A stretch of DNA of 64,000 nt. Source: Manis javanica. Lineage: Eukaryota > Chordata > Mammalia > Pholidota > Manidae. Within the stretch, counting starts at the first letter, position 1. Every line of letters begins with the position of its first letter. Shown one piece after another: positions 1 to 11,862 of this stretch. A program made the translations under genes and the position numbers. The notes below the pieces were generated by a model. That model worked only from the letters and a program-made list of their open reading frames with translations, made no database searches and was not told the origin of the DNA. The stretch is taken from NCBI RefSeq assembly GCF_040802235.1, contig NC_133161.1, positions 149,845,121 to 149,909,120 of the forward strand, in the 5' to 3' direction.

Positions 1-37
1 AACTTACTTTTTTAATGAGACTTAATGTGCTTTGTAG

Positions 38-172
38 AAAACCTGGAATCAGATTACTTTGGCAAGCTTGAACCTAAACTCTCAATCATACGAAATTTGA
101 ACGATCAAGTTCTCTTCATTAACCAGGGACATCAACCTGTCTTTGAAGATATGCCTGATTCTGACTGTACAG
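38..172 (+). CDS. IL18: IL18 coding exon with caspase-1 cleavage site
   Basis: The acceptor TTTGTAG ends at 37 and the donor GTATTT begins at 173. The exon starts with two bases completing a Glu codon and ends with one base of a split codon. It encodes the stretch from [10 protein letters not shown] to DSDCT. The Asp before Tyr is the maturation cleavage site, so the mature cytokine begins within this exon. Confidence 0.95.
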
Positions 173-3100
173 GTATTTTTCTTACATATATATCTTCAAA
201 CTTAAGAATGACAGACTACTTCCCATTCCACTCAACTGCCTACATTTTTCTATAAAAGGCCTAATCAGTTGAGAAGTAATAAGTCTCACAAGAAACTTTG
301 TAGGGTACCCATATTTTTTAGTCGAGGTGAGAAACTGATGTGATAAAGATATCATTAGGGGGCTGTGCTGCTCTGAGCCTACACGTGGATCACCTGTCCC
401 TTCACGGTTGCACATGAACGTGGAGGATCTCTGCACAGCCTGAGTCTTAATACCCGGTGGCTATAGCTGAAACTGCTGATGGCATTTCAGCCTTCAAGGT
501 AAATACACAAGCATTTCAAATGTCTGTCTTCCTCCAGAAATGTACAGTGCCTTAACAGCGGGTAAATAGTTTGGGCACAGCTGAAACAGTAAATGTGCAC
601 ACTTGAAAAATACTGAATTTTTACCTCAGCAGGTAGATTTTTAATACTATATTTAGCACTGAAAGGCAATTCTTTTAGAACCCCAAACACCTAAGACTCA
701 AAAAGTTGGTGCGTCTGTGCTGTGAACTTGTTGGAGTGTGTTTCAAAGAACGTGAGCTGTGAGCTGCCGTCTGCTGGCCACTGAACCTCAGAACGTGGGA
801 TCGGCACTGGGCCTGCTAAGGGTCACCTTTTGGCTGATTCCCACAGATACCGACTCGCAAACTAACTAGCGTCTCATTGATCAATGTCGATTTCAGAGAA
901 TGCACCGCACACCGTATTCATCATACATATGTACAAAGACAGCCTCACCAGAGGCCTGGCAGTGACCATCTCTGTGAAGTGCGACAGAATAGCCACTCTC
1001 TCCTGCAAGAACAAGATGATTTCCTTTAAGGTAGGACTGAGCCTTAGTTTGTTTCAGTCATATTTACGTGCAAAATTAGAAAACCCAAATAGCCTCAGTC
1101 TAACTTCTTGTCTAGAACAAGAATAGCAAGAACCAAGAGTGGTAAAAATTGTCAAGATAATTGTGTGACTAAGAATTGTCAAGCCCCCTAACCTGCTAGA
1201 GTGACCGCGTGGTTTCTCTGAGCCTGCCGTAGGAGGGGGGGACACAACATGGCCCCAGTCTTCCAAATGATTAATCTGTAGCTAAGTAATAATACAGAAC
1301 ACACGAGTTATCATATGTGTTTAAGAACTGCATGTGATTCACAGAATAAGCCCTGCTATATGGAAGAAAGCTAATTGTCCTTCTGTAAACCTTCCACTTG
1401 GTAAAGTATGATGATAATATTTATTCTGTAATTTTTTGTTCTTGCTTGTTAGCCTAAGTCTTGGCTACATCTTTCAGCTGTAAGTTGCTGTACATTATTT
1501 TTATGTTAGTTTAAGTGAATAAGATTAACAAGATTAGCTTAAAAGCAACGGTACAATGTGTCTCCAATCCAGGTGTAAATCATGTCTGGCCATGGCTTTT
1601 TATCCCTATGTGTCATTTTTTTAATTTTCTCCATTCTGATTAGATAAACAACCATTAACTATAGTACAGATTGACTCAGAAAGCTTTTCTCCCAGTGAAA
1701 GTAACTGGTTTACTTGCAACAGAAGGCAGGACAAAAGGAAGGAGGTGGCCAGGCTCAAGCCATGCGGAGTAAAGGAGAACGAATTCAGCTGCAGGGACAG
1801 TCAGAAACTCGGATGAGCCCAGCCTACACATGGATTCCCACTGAGAGAGACAGAGAGAGTGTTAAGAAGATGCAAGTAGTGTTGGCATGTAGTAGGAACT
1901 GGGTAGCTCCAGGTTTAGGGAAGCCTGAAGCTTCGTAGAACTTGGGCAGCCTTTTTAAAGAGAATATAAAGTTACCAAAGGCATCAAGTTGACTCTTTAT
2001 TTAGAATAAGAGAAGAGGCCCTGGGAGGGAGAAGGGGATTGAGGGGTACTGTGATTGGTACACATGGTGTGTGTGTTGGGGGGGTCACGGGGAAGACAGT
2101 GTAGCACAGAGAAGACAAGTAGTGACTCTGTGGTATCTTGCTATGCTGATGGACAGTGACTGCAATGGGGTGTATGGGGGGGACTTGGTAATATGGGTGA
2201 ATGTAATAATGACAGCGTTACTCATGTGAAACCTTAATAAATAAAAATAATAATAATTTTTAAAAAAGAGAGAGAAGAGGCCCTGGAAGAGACTGTGGGA
2301 ATGAGAGGCCTGACATGGAAGCTTCATTAGCTTCTAGTGAAAATGCTTCTGGCAGGAACTCAGTGAATGTTGAGGGGAGGCTAGGACAGTTTAGCTCAAG
2401 CTCTTTAATCCCTTTCCCACACTAATAAGGATCTCGGTGGTGATTGTAAACGAAGACTAAACTGCATAAGAAGACAGCTGGCTGCGGTGGGTGTGCCCAC
2501 CTGTCTGAGCCGATCACCGGCTCCAAGTCCCAGTGCTTATGGCCACCCCTGGTTTTCCTGGGACAAGAACCTTCCTGACAGCAGGAGGGGTTTGTTTCAA
2601 GGTTGCTGTCACCGTTTCTTGCATATGCATCCCGACGGTGGTCAGGGCTCCCTCACACTCGCCGACGCACCTGGGAGAGGCTCAGGAGAGCAGCTCTGGG
2701 GCAGGCTTGGCTTCCCTGGGCTCAGGTCCAGCCCCTCCTGATGTAAAGCCCTGGAGGCATTGCAGTTCCCCCAGGCAAAGCGTCCTGGTTGGGGGTCCCT
2801 ACAGCGGCTGGGAGCCACGTCCACCTTGTGCCCCTCCCTGTGATGCTGTGAACAGTCATCCCCAAACCAAGGAAAGCTGCTGCCGCTGGATTTCCCTGCC
2901 TCTGCTGTGAAATGTGACGTCAAACTACGATGAGAGATCCCCTACCCCTCCACACCCCCACCTTCAGATAGCGCTGTCCACGCTAGGTTTGAACAAGCAG
3001 GTTCATCTCCCTCTAGGATTCCTAGAGCTTTTGAAGATTTTGTCCCTTATACTTTAGATTTTAGCCTAGTTCCAAATGGGCTCCCCCAGCTTAGGGTATC

Positions 3101-4477
3101 TTCCTAAATTCCATAGCTGCAGAAATACAGACCAGTGGGGGACTAGCTTATGCCATCATCAATTCAGGACTCACACTTGTTGATAAAGGACCGAGGTCAG
3201 GAATTATGACTAAATTCCATAATTGAGAGGTTTGGAGGTGCCCCTGCTTCAAATACTTTAAGGTCTTTTAGGAGGATGTTAATGCTATTGTGGGTCTCAA
3301 GGTCTGTCAGTTCGTAGTTAAGATGACAAGACTCTGCTACCATGGTATCAAAATTAACTTCAAAGTTTCTGCTGGTTCCAGGATTAACGTGAAAGAGTCT
3401 TGGACCTTCCTCACGTTTCCAAGTCATCCTGAAGCATAGGCATGATGCAGAAAGGTGCAAGCAGTGGCTGTCAGGTGACCAGTAGGATTCAGTTTTAAGT
3501 GGCCCAGCCATTCTTGAGAAAACCCTATTCTGTGGCTTAAAAATGTAGGAATCAGCATTTGGCCTTCTAGGACAGGTCCTGGCCAATAGACTGCTTTCAG
3601 AATGGATTCGGGGCTACTGTGAACTGGGGTGCTTGGCAGGGAAGTCGAGGCTGCTGAGCCCACAGCAGGGCTATACGTGAACCCAGGACCTAGCTCAGGA
3701 CCAAGCCCCGGAAGAAGCAGTGGGTTTCCTTACACAAATGCCAGCTCTAGGCTCACTCCACTTAAAGGAAGGAGGAAGCTGAGATTGCTGCCACTTCCTG
3801 CCTGTCTCAGACCCGCCTCACAGACTAGAGCCACCTCGGCCTGTGAGTGGAGGCTCCAGTGCCTTTAGCCGAATGCAGTGGAGACAACAGGAACTGAGAT
3901 TAGCCCAAAAAACTGTGGTCTTTGCTGGGTCTCTACTTCGTCTGGGGCAGGTAAGGACCACACTCAGCAGCAGAGGAGGGAAGGAAGCTCTCTGCTGAAT
4001 AAATCGGGAGAAACTAGCAACGAGACCTGAATGTGCATCCAGGGGGAGAAAAGCCAGCGTGGGCTGGATGTAGGAGTTCAGGAGCTAGAGGGAGACGGAG
4101 AGGGTACCAGCGCGCCTATATTCAGGGGTTTTTTTTTCCTTAATTTTTGAGAATAAAAATTTCCTTAGCTCTGTGCAGTAATATATCAACTATACAACAA
4201 ATATATGAAATTGTTCATATCCTAAAAAAATCAAGTAATTTTTTTCTCTGTATAGGAAATGAGTCCTCCTGATAATATCAATGAAGAAGGAAATGACATC
4301 ATATTCTTTCAGAGAAGTGTTCCAGGACATGATGATAAGATTCAGTTTGAGTCTTCATTGTACAAAGGACACTTTCTGGCTTGTAAAAAAGAGAGAGACC
4401 TTTTCAAACTAATTTTGAAAGAAAAGGAGGAATATGGAGATAAGTCTGTAATGTTCACTGTTCAAAACAAGAACTAG
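38..4477 (+). CDS. IL18: interleukin-18, last three coding exons (5' part outside window)
   Basis: Interleukin-18 is an IL-1-family cytokine made as an inactive cytosolic precursor, cleaved by caspase-1 and released to bind IL-18R and induce interferon-gamma. Coding exons are 38-172, 897-1030 and 4256-4477, joined with consistent phases and GT/AG borders. Together they encode 163 residues. Human IL18 has 193, and the missing 91 coding bases match the human exons that would lie left of the window. The caspase-1 site LESD|Y sits at the start of the first visible exon and is intact. Conserved blocks include [32 protein letters not shown] and [10 protein letters not shown]. There are no frameshifts or stops. 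The C-terminus reads TVQNKN where human has TVQNED. Identification is from remembered family sequence and is very secure. Confidence 0.97.
173..896 (+). other. IL18: IL18 intron
   Basis: Non-coding DNA between two IL18 exons. I see no recognisable repeat or gene in it. Confidence 0.8.
897..1030 (+). CDS. IL18: IL18 coding exon, central beta-trefoil
   Basis: The acceptor TTTCAG ends at 896 and the donor GTAGGA follows position 1030. It encodes ENAPHTVFI through ISFK, including the MYKDS and TISVKC motifs of the IL-18 fold. The 134 bp length keeps the phase with both neighbours. Confidence 0.95.
1031..4255 (+). other. IL18: IL18 intron with an L1 3' end
   Basis: A 3.2 kb intron. Apart from the L1 tail at about 2040-2275, I see no named element. 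The moderately GC-rich part at 2490-2900 and 3600-3860 has open frames without protein similarity. Confidence 0.75.
2040..2275 (+). mobile_element. L1 3' end, 5'-truncated
   Basis: The segment has the character of a laurasiatherian L1 3' tail, with phrases such as GCTGATGGACAGTGACTGC and CTCATGTGAAACCTTAATAA, and ends in an A-rich tract (AAATAAAAATAATAATAATT). It lies in sense orientation in an IL18 intron. The family is assigned from memory, so the subfamily is left open. Confidence 0.6.
4256..4477 (+). CDS. IL18: IL18 terminal coding exon
   Basis: The acceptor TATAG ends at 4255 and the stop TAG is at 4475-4477. It encodes 73 residues starting EMSPPDN, including the C-terminal beta-strands of the trefoil. 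The frame is open throughout. Confidence 0.96.
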   Translation, partial: EMSPPDNINEEGNDIIFFQRSVPGHDDKIQFESSLYKGHFLACKKERDLFKLILKEKEEYGDKSVMFTVQNKN

Positions 4478-4581
4478 ATATTAAAATGGCATTGTTTGAA
4501 CTTTGAGCTTTTGTCTTTCAGATGAGTTGTAAGTGATGAAATAAGATGAAAAAATGGTCTCTAAAGATACCAGTAACAGAT

Positions 4582-4631
4582 AATAAACTTTCAGAAAATT
4601 GAACTGACTTCCCCATATCCAGGTGAATAAA
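4582..4631 (+). terminator. candidate IL18 polyadenylation signals
   Basis: AATAAA hexamers occur at 4582-4587 and 4626-4631, about 100 and 150 bp after the IL18 stop. Either could define the 3' end. Which is used cannot be told from sequence alone. Confidence 0.5.
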
Positions 4632-4639
4632 ATATTTTA

Positions 4640-4905
4640 TGATGTAAAAATAATACATTTTATGATGTAAATAATACAAAAGAATGCATAGTTCAAAAAA
4701 AAACATTCTACATTGTTAATTGGAACATAGTTCATGCTCAGTAGAAGTGTTTTGAATCTTTTGGGGTCCTAATGTATGCTAAAAAAGAAAGATATACTGA
4801 CATTTGAATTTTCTAATTTTTAAGAATATCATTAAAACCATCAATATTTTATAGAGACCACTTGCTTGACTAGTTTCTGCATTTCTTACAAAATCAGGAT
4901 ATCTT
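4640..4905. other. intergenic AT-rich DNA after IL18
   Basis: IL18 downstream flank. It is AT-rich and shows nothing I can name. Confidence 0.5.
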
Positions 4906-6115
4906 TAAAAATCACATTGATTCTGAATCCAGCAACATATACAAAGGATTATATACTCTGATCAAGTGGCGTTCAACCCAGAAATGCAAAGATGGCTTAA
5001 TATTCTAAAATCAATTAATCTAAGTACACCATATTAATAAAGGATAAAAACCACACAAATAGATGCAGAAAAAGCACTTGAGAAAATCCATTTCATACTA
5101 AAAACTCTCAACAAACTTGAAAGAGAACTTCCTCAATGTGATAAACAACAACTATGAAAACCTATAGCTAATATCATCCTTAATGGCAAAAAACAATGGT
5201 AAATGTCAGCTCTTACAACTTCTCTTCCACTTCCTACCAGAGGTTCTAGCCAGTATTATTGCCATAAAAAGAAAGAAAAGGTGTCCAGCTTAGGAAGGAA
5301 GTAAAACTGACCTTAATTTGTAGACAGCATGATTCTGTATGTAGGAGACCCTAAGAAATACACACATGTGTACAACACACCCATTAAAATTAACAAGTTC
5401 AGCAGGTTACAGAACGTAAGATTAATACATGAAAATAAATATTTCTATATGTGAGAATGAACAGTCTGAAAATAAAAATAAATTCCATTCACCATAGTAT
5501 AAGAATAATAATATTTATGAATTACTTTAACAAAAGATGTGTAAGACTCATACACTGAAAATTTAAAAACACTGCTGAGGGAAATACAATCTACATAAAT
5601 GGAAAGACATTCCATGTTCACTGATTAGAAGACTCAATATTGTTAAGATGCAGATGACAGTTCTCCCCAAATTGATCTGTAGATTGAACACAATCTCCAT
5701 CAAATCCAGCAGGCGTTTTTGCATAAATTGGTAAGATATCCCTAAAATATATATGGAAATCCAAAGAAACAGAATAGCCAGAAATTTTTGAAAAACAAAG
5801 TTGGAGCACTTTCATGTCCTAATCTTAACTCTTAATATAAGCTACAGTTATCACACAGATATGGACATAAGGATAAACATGTAAATCAGTGGAACAGAGC
5901 TGGAGTTCAGAAACAAACCCTGCTATCTATGGCCAATTTTTTCACAAAGTCCTTTTGATAGAAAAGAAAAAAGTCTTTTTGACAAATGGTGCTGGGACAA
6001 TTGGATTTCCACATGCAAAACAAAATGACGCTGCTAACTAAACCAGACTCCAGCGCAAGGCTTGTTCTCATTTCAGAGATACTAAAATGTGAAAAGTTGC
6101 ATGTGTTAAAATTGA
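4906..6115 (+). mobile_element. L1 ORF2 remnant
   Basis: Decayed L1 ORF2 coding DNA in + orientation. Recognisable pieces run in the expected L1 order, from the CAACCCAGAAATGC region through GACAAATGGTGCTGGGACAA near 5980-6000. It carries many stops and indels and is non-functional. No 3' UTR or tail follows, so it is an internal fragment. Confidence 0.8.
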
Positions 6116-7184
6116 TGAAATACAGATACAACTTGAAATTATTTGCATTTCTCTTATGTAAACGCCTCCATCTCCATCAACCAGTAGGAAAGGCTGCCAA
6201 ACGCTGACACGTGCGATTTGTTTGTGGAAATTAGAGGGAATAGCTGAATTTTCCATGTGAATCAGAGTGAACACAGAAGAGTGACGTGCTGTGGGTATCA
6301 GGTCACTCGCTGCTGGAGGACACAGAAGCGTAGACCCAGGTGTGGCCCAGAGTCTCAGGAATTGAAGGAAATTTTGAGAACATTGGACTTCGATTCACAG
6401 AATGGGAGTTTGAGCCAATCTCAAGATCTTAATAGACTGGGAGAGTGCTTTTTTAAAAGTACAAAACTAGGGTCATATTAAACAAATTATTCCTTTTCCA
6501 TAATTTGTTCACCCCTTTTATTGGCTAAAATATGAAATAAGCCTTTGCCACAGGCCTGAGTCTTAGAAAAATAAATCTGACCATAGGTGCTAGCTTACCA
6601 GTAAGCCTTTCATAAAGTCAGCATTCTTAAACTGTTTTATAATAAAATAGAAAACAATGATGAAGAACGGTTAGCGAACCAGAGACCCAACATGGGATCC
6701 CCCTGCTGGGCCCAGTCAGCAAACCGGAGCCAACAGCCTCACCCAACTGCAGGGCAGGGATTTTCCGGTCGGCGTCAGTGAGGTGCTGTCACGTGCACCC
6801 TCAGCCCCCACTGAGGAGGGTGACCTCAGGTCCTTGTCCTGCCTTGAAAACCCTTCGCTTTCTGCAGCCCTTTGGAGGATGTCTCTACTTGCTAGATGGA
6901 TGCTGCTCCATACATGATTCACTTAAGAAAGCCATTTAGACCTTTGAATTTACTCGGTTGAACTTTTTTTTTTAGCAGAATGGAATGTACCTGAGAACAG
7001 CTATGTTTTGTCATCCCTAACCAGTTATCTCTGGCCTTGTCAGGTTTAAGAAACTAAAGACAGTCATACCCTTTTGTTTAAGAAACTCCTGTGGTCGTGT
7101 TTCCTTGTTCCTTGACTCCTGGCAGTACAATGTGGGTGTTTTCAAAGGTAGTGTGAAGCGGTGAAATGAGGAGACGATTTTGAA
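6116..7184. other. intergenic DNA, no feature seen
   Basis: Non-coding interval between an L1 relic and a MIR copy. I see no exon with matching splice sites and no recognisable repeat beyond a short T-run near 6965. Confidence 0.5.
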
Positions 7185-7356
7185 GACACACCACCTTGCT
7201 TTGAATCCTACCCTGTAACCCAAGACTTGTCCCATAACCAGGGAACACGGGTGATGTGTGCCTCGGGCCCATCTCTCTGCACTCAGCTTCCTCACACATA
7301 AAATGGAAATGGAAAGAAATACCTACCTCAGAGGGCAGCCGTAGAGATTCAGTAAG
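7185..7356 (+). repeat. MIR-containing segment, copy A of a perfect 172 bp duplication
   Basis: The segment includes a MIR core, recognisable from the TTTGAATCC start and the AGCTTCCTCACACATAAAAT stretch. It is identical over 172 bases to 8891-9062. The left flanks are unrelated. The right flanks stay partly similar for about 20 bp, as if the MIR tails diverged separately. Confidence 0.9.
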
Positions 7357-8890
7357 CAAAAGCTCCCGGTAGTCTGTGGCGTGAACGTAGTAGCTAGTAA
7401 GGATTACATCCCTTCTTACACGTCTCCATGTGCCCTCCACTCACTTCCACCTGGGCTCCCACACGCCCATGCACATGCACTTCACCTGTGAGAAACAGGA
7501 TCTTTCCTACAAGAACTAACCCACCTGCTTTAGGTCATTTTTTCCTTGCAATGTGTAAACTTACAGCTCATGCTAAAGTAATAAAAACATCACTGCTTTT
7601 CCTACCACGCTTTCTGGCTCCTGGACCTGTGCTGCTTTTCCCGAGCATGTCTCAACCCACGGGCTTTGTAATTGAAAGAGAAAATATCAGACTGTAAAAT
7701 CCCGTTTTGCTTTGCTCGTTCTCCAACTTTTAAACCCTTGATTTTGTTGCACAAAAGAAATTTAATTTAACCTAGTCCACAGAAAATAGCAATTCAGTTT
7801 GCAATTCTGCTAAATCTACTTATGACTGAGGCAGCACAGCAGGGCAAAACTCGCTATTCCCGTCTGGAGGCATGCTCAAAATACAGTCGTTCATTTTTCC
7901 TCTAATGGTCATTCGTTTGCCCATGAATAGGTCCTTATCCCAAGAGTAAACCCTGTCTTTGGTCTAGGACCTAAATTAAGTGTATCTCACAGATTCCAGG
8001 TCAGGAAACTAGAAATTAGAAACAGTCAAAAGTATACCATGGGAAATAAAATTTGGGGCAAGATGCCGTAAGACTCCATCTGCCCCCAAAGAGCTCCTCG
8101 TTTGAGTACAAAGGAAGCACTTTCTCTTCCTGGCTGTTAGACTGCAAGGTATTTTTAGAATCACGAATTTTTTTGAAGCCATTTGACAAAAACAAAGCAA
8201 CTGGTATGGATACTTCCAGAAAGCTCTCAGGTACAGTATTCTGAACAGAATGCCTTTGAAGGCCAGAGGCGCGCATCAGGCCGTCTCCAAGGCTCTCTGC
8301 ACAGGTCGGATCAGACCCCAGCCCAGAGGGGCAGTGGGGAGGCTTTCACAGGAAAGATGTCACTTAGGCTGAGTTCCTGAACCGCCTGAGGGGCATTGCC
8401 CAGGGGCAAGTTCACTCTGGATTCGGTGAGAAGGTTAGGGGTAAAAGGGTTTATACCAAGAACCAAGATTCACTCTCACGGTGGCAGGTCAGTGCTGGCA
8501 TCACATCTGCCTCTGGGGCAGTCTGCAGTGCAGCAAGCCCGCCTCTGTCCCCACCTGCACCTCAGGGCGGAGCGCTGGGTGGAGCCCTTTGTATAGTGAC
8601 ACGGACAATAATGCTCATTGCCTACGGGTGTGGGTGTGGAGTCAGCCCAGCAGCAGGCTAATGACATCATCACGTAGTTAGTGTCAGGTGAGCATCCCGG
8701 CCAGAGGAACTTCCATTTTCCCTCCGGTCCCCATCCCTGGAACTCAGCCTGTGGGAAGTCAGGTCACCATGACTTACGAGATCCCTCCCATCAGCCCCCT
8801 TCCGGCCAGTCCTCCTCCACTGCCCTGCAGCGCCCTCCTGGCTGGGGGGCAGTGGGTCCTGCTATAGGTGAGCAGCCTCCCATCCCTGGG
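7357..8890. other. intergenic DNA between duplicated segments
   Basis: No gene or confidently named repeat is visible. The open frames here are short and have no protein character. Confidence 0.5.
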
Positions 8891-9062
8891 GACACACCAC
8901 CTTGCTTTGAATCCTACCCTGTAACCCAAGACTTGTCCCATAACCAGGGAACACGGGTGATGTGTGCCTCGGGCCCATCTCTCTGCACTCAGCTTCCTCA
9001 CACATAAAATGGAAATGGAAAGAAATACCTACCTCAGAGGGCAGCCGTAGAGATTCAGTAAG
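8891..9062 (+). repeat. MIR-containing segment, copy B of a perfect 172 bp duplication
   Basis: All 172 bases match 7185-7356 in the same orientation. Independent MIR insertions would be expected to differ at a quarter or more of positions. The identity therefore points to recent duplication, gene conversion or an assembly artefact. Confidence 0.9.
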
Positions 9063-10559
9063 ACAAAGCCCTTGGTAGTCTGGAGTCGGGAGGCGTACAC
9101 GAGCCTGGGTGGGGGACAATGGCAGAGGATGGGGAGGGAAGCTCAGAGCCACGTGGCCTAGAGGCAAGGCGACGGGAGTTCCCAGTGCCCTGGACAGGAA
9201 GGTAAGAGGAGGGAGGGGGTCAGGATGACCCAGGGCTTGGGGCTGGCACCCCACGCTGACAGACACCATCCTGTCCCAACCGCTCACCCAGGCAAGCCAA
9301 ATACCTCAAGTACCTGTGGTTCATTTACTCTCTGCTTTCTCTACCTGTCCCGCTACATTTACAATGGATTTTTCAGGTGCAAAATCACACACAGCCAGAC
9401 CTTCAAAGGGGATCCAGACAGGCCTGACACTATCGGACTGTGACACGTCTGAAATGACGACCAAAGAGGAAGCACTCCTTCAGTCCCCAGACGAGATGGG
9501 GCGACCTGGTGTGTGAGAAACGCACCCAACGCACCTGCTTGCAACTGCAGAGTCTGAGGCCAAAAATTAAACTAAGCCCGTATTTTCCCAGATCCTTTCA
9601 TTGCTTCCACAGAATTCCATATACAGAATAAGCCTTGTTTACCGTCCTAATAACCTAATTAAAAGAGAGAGAGAGGCTGTTTGCACAGAAGAGTAAACTG
9701 AGGCGCAGAGCAAATAAACGACAGGAGCTCAAGAAGTGGACCATTTTGCCCCACGGCCACACACTGGTCCCTCCCAGCGCCCAGCCCCCGGGAACTAGCT
9801 GGGGTGGTCCATCCAGGGCCCTTCCCACGGTGCCGGGAGGTTTCCCCACAAAGCACCACACTTAGTAGGAGCACATAAGCCCTGCCCTCAGGAAATTCAG
9901 TCAGTAGCCCACCTGGCAGACACTACTGAGCACCAACAATGTGCCAGGCAGCGTATGAGGGGTTTGGCACACAAAGACGAACCAGACATAGTACCAGCTT
10001 TTAAAGACCTTGACCATCTGTAGCAAGAAAATACAGACATATTTGAAAAATGTTGCAAACAAAGAAGACACTGTAACCAGGTCCACACCACATCCAAATC
10101 GCCAAGTCGGTGCATTCAGCTTTTAAAATGGATTTGTTTGGGTTTTTTTCTTATTAGGCAGCTTCTTTAGCATCTTGCAATTGAAGAGCAACTGGATACT
10201 GTTTTTACCTCTGCTAGTAACTAATAACTCCTTATCATCGGCCTTACAGAGTCACCATTATTCACACAGTGTCAGTGAGAAGAGCACATTCAACACAGAG
10301 AGTTTAGCGGACGGCACTAACTGGTGCCACACTGATCGGTTAAGGCCAATCAGCAAACTCTTCTAGAATAGGTTATTTTTAATCAGACAAAAGAGACTTG
10401 TTTTGGTATAGAAAAAGAGGAAACGATTACTATATACCATCAACTTCTCAAAAGTGTCATCACGTGTGTTTTGTTTTGCTTTGTTTTACAGTAAGAAGAG
10501 TAATATGCAGGGAAAAATTTGTGTTCAGTGGGAAACTATTGTCTTTTTTTTTTTTCCCC
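9063..10559. other. intergenic DNA with faint LINE-like traces
   Basis: Near 9910-10010 the text ACTACTGAGCACCAACAATG followed by GTGCCAGGCA resembles an old LINE consensus common in mammals. A short AG run lies at 9665-9675. Nothing else is supported. Confidence 0.4.
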
Positions 10560-11145
10560 ACCCCTGTCTATTGTCTTTTTTTATAGATACAGAACATATT
10601 AGTTTCAGGTGTACAACATAATGATTTGATATTATGTATATATTACAAAATGATCACCACAATAAGTCTAGTTAACATCTGTTATCATACCTAGTTACAG
10701 ATGTGAGTTTTTTTTCCTGTGATGAGAAAATGTACAAATCTACTCTCTTAACAACTTTCAAATATGCACGCAGTATTATTAACTGTAGTCACCAGGCTGC
10801 ACATTCCATCCCCAGGACCTACCTCATAACCGGAAGTTTGTACATCTGGACCCCCTTCACCATTTCACCCAGCCCCACGTCCCACCTCTGGCAATTTATT
10901 CTTTATATCTATGAGTTTGGTGTTGTTTTGTAGATTCCACATACATGAAATCATACCGTATTTGCCTTTCTCAGTCTGACTTAGCATAATGCCCTCATGG
11001 TCCATGCATGTTGTCACAAATGACAAGATTTCATTCTTTTCTATGACTGAGTAACATCCGTGTGCACATGTGTGTGCATGCATGCATGTGTGTGTGTGCA
11101 CCTTTTCTTTATCCACTCATCCGTTCATAGACACTTGGGTCCTTC
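10560..11145 (-). mobile_element. L1 3' portion, antisense
   Basis: Read on the minus strand, this has the typical order of an L1 end. ORF2's last part (ACCCAAGTGTCTATGAACGG, then a stretch around CATGCATGGACCATGAGGG) is followed by a 3' UTR ending in GTACACCTGAAACTAATATG and a short A-run. A GT/GCAT-rich microsatellite (11058-11099) interrupts it. Confidence 0.8.
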
Positions 11146-11366
11146 CCGCGCCCCACAGCAGCCCTAAGGAGCTGGCAGGTGTCTGGCTCCAGCCACGCAG
11201 CGGCAGCCTCGCCACTCCGTAAGTGCGCACTGCTGAGAGTGGCACCGACTCGTTCTCGTCTGCGGACACACAAGTCCCGCCCTTCAGCGGAAAAGCAGCT
11301 GGCCCCCCTCATCCCCTCTGGGAAACCAGTTCACCACCACCTGCACATTCATTTCAATTCTTGATC
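11146..11366. other. intergenic DNA between two L1 pieces
   Basis: About 220 bp of GC-richer sequence with no recognised element. Confidence 0.4.
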
Positions 11367-11862
11367 TAAAAATGGACTGTCCTGGACTGTCCTTTCAAGA
11401 GGTCCCCGAGTCCCGGGTGCAAAGTTTCCAGCTCCTTCAAGGAGCCAAGCTCCCTAAGGGAATTGGAAGAGGGGAATCATCTTTTCATTTACATGTGGAA
11501 TCTAAAAACAAAACCAAACGAAATGAACCAAACAGCAGCAGACTCATAGACACAGTGAAGTGACTGATAGTTACCATGGGGGAGGCTGGGGTGAGGGTGA
11601 AATAGGGGAAGGGGACAAAGGGACACAAAATCTCAATCATAATATAAATTAGCCACAGGAAGTGCAGCACATAGAATGTGGTCGGTGGGTCTGGGACATC
11701 TTTCCGTGTTGACAGTAACTAGTCTAGTTGGGGTGAGCATCTGATAATGCGGAGAACTGTGTGGAATCACTATGCTGCACACCTGAAGCCAGTATAATAT
11801 TGTGTATCGACTGTACTTCAATTAAAAAACATCAAAAATAAAATAAGATAAAAATGGTCTGT
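11367..11862 (+). mobile_element. chimeric L1 insertion with target-site duplication
   Basis: The target-site duplication is TAAAAATGGACTGT at 11367-11380 and TAAAAATGGTCTGT at 11849-11862 (13 of 14 bases agree). Between them, 11381-11476 is a 96 bp segment 95% identical to 13430-13525. It is joined to an L1 3' end (11477-11848), recognisable from ACATGTGGAATCTAAAAAC to GTATCGACTGTACTTCAATT and an A-rich tail. The non-L1 piece sits inside the duplication, so it was part of the inserted cDNA. Confidence 0.8.

Noticed and set aside
3197-3586. 129-codon minus-strand frame in an IL18 intron
   Set aside because: No recognisable domain and overlaps a second frame; within the length range expected by chance.
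7185-9062. Direct repeats considered as CRISPR or tandem array
   Set aside because: Only two copies, 172 bp long, with a 1.5 kb gap, in a mammalian genome; the copies contain a MIR.
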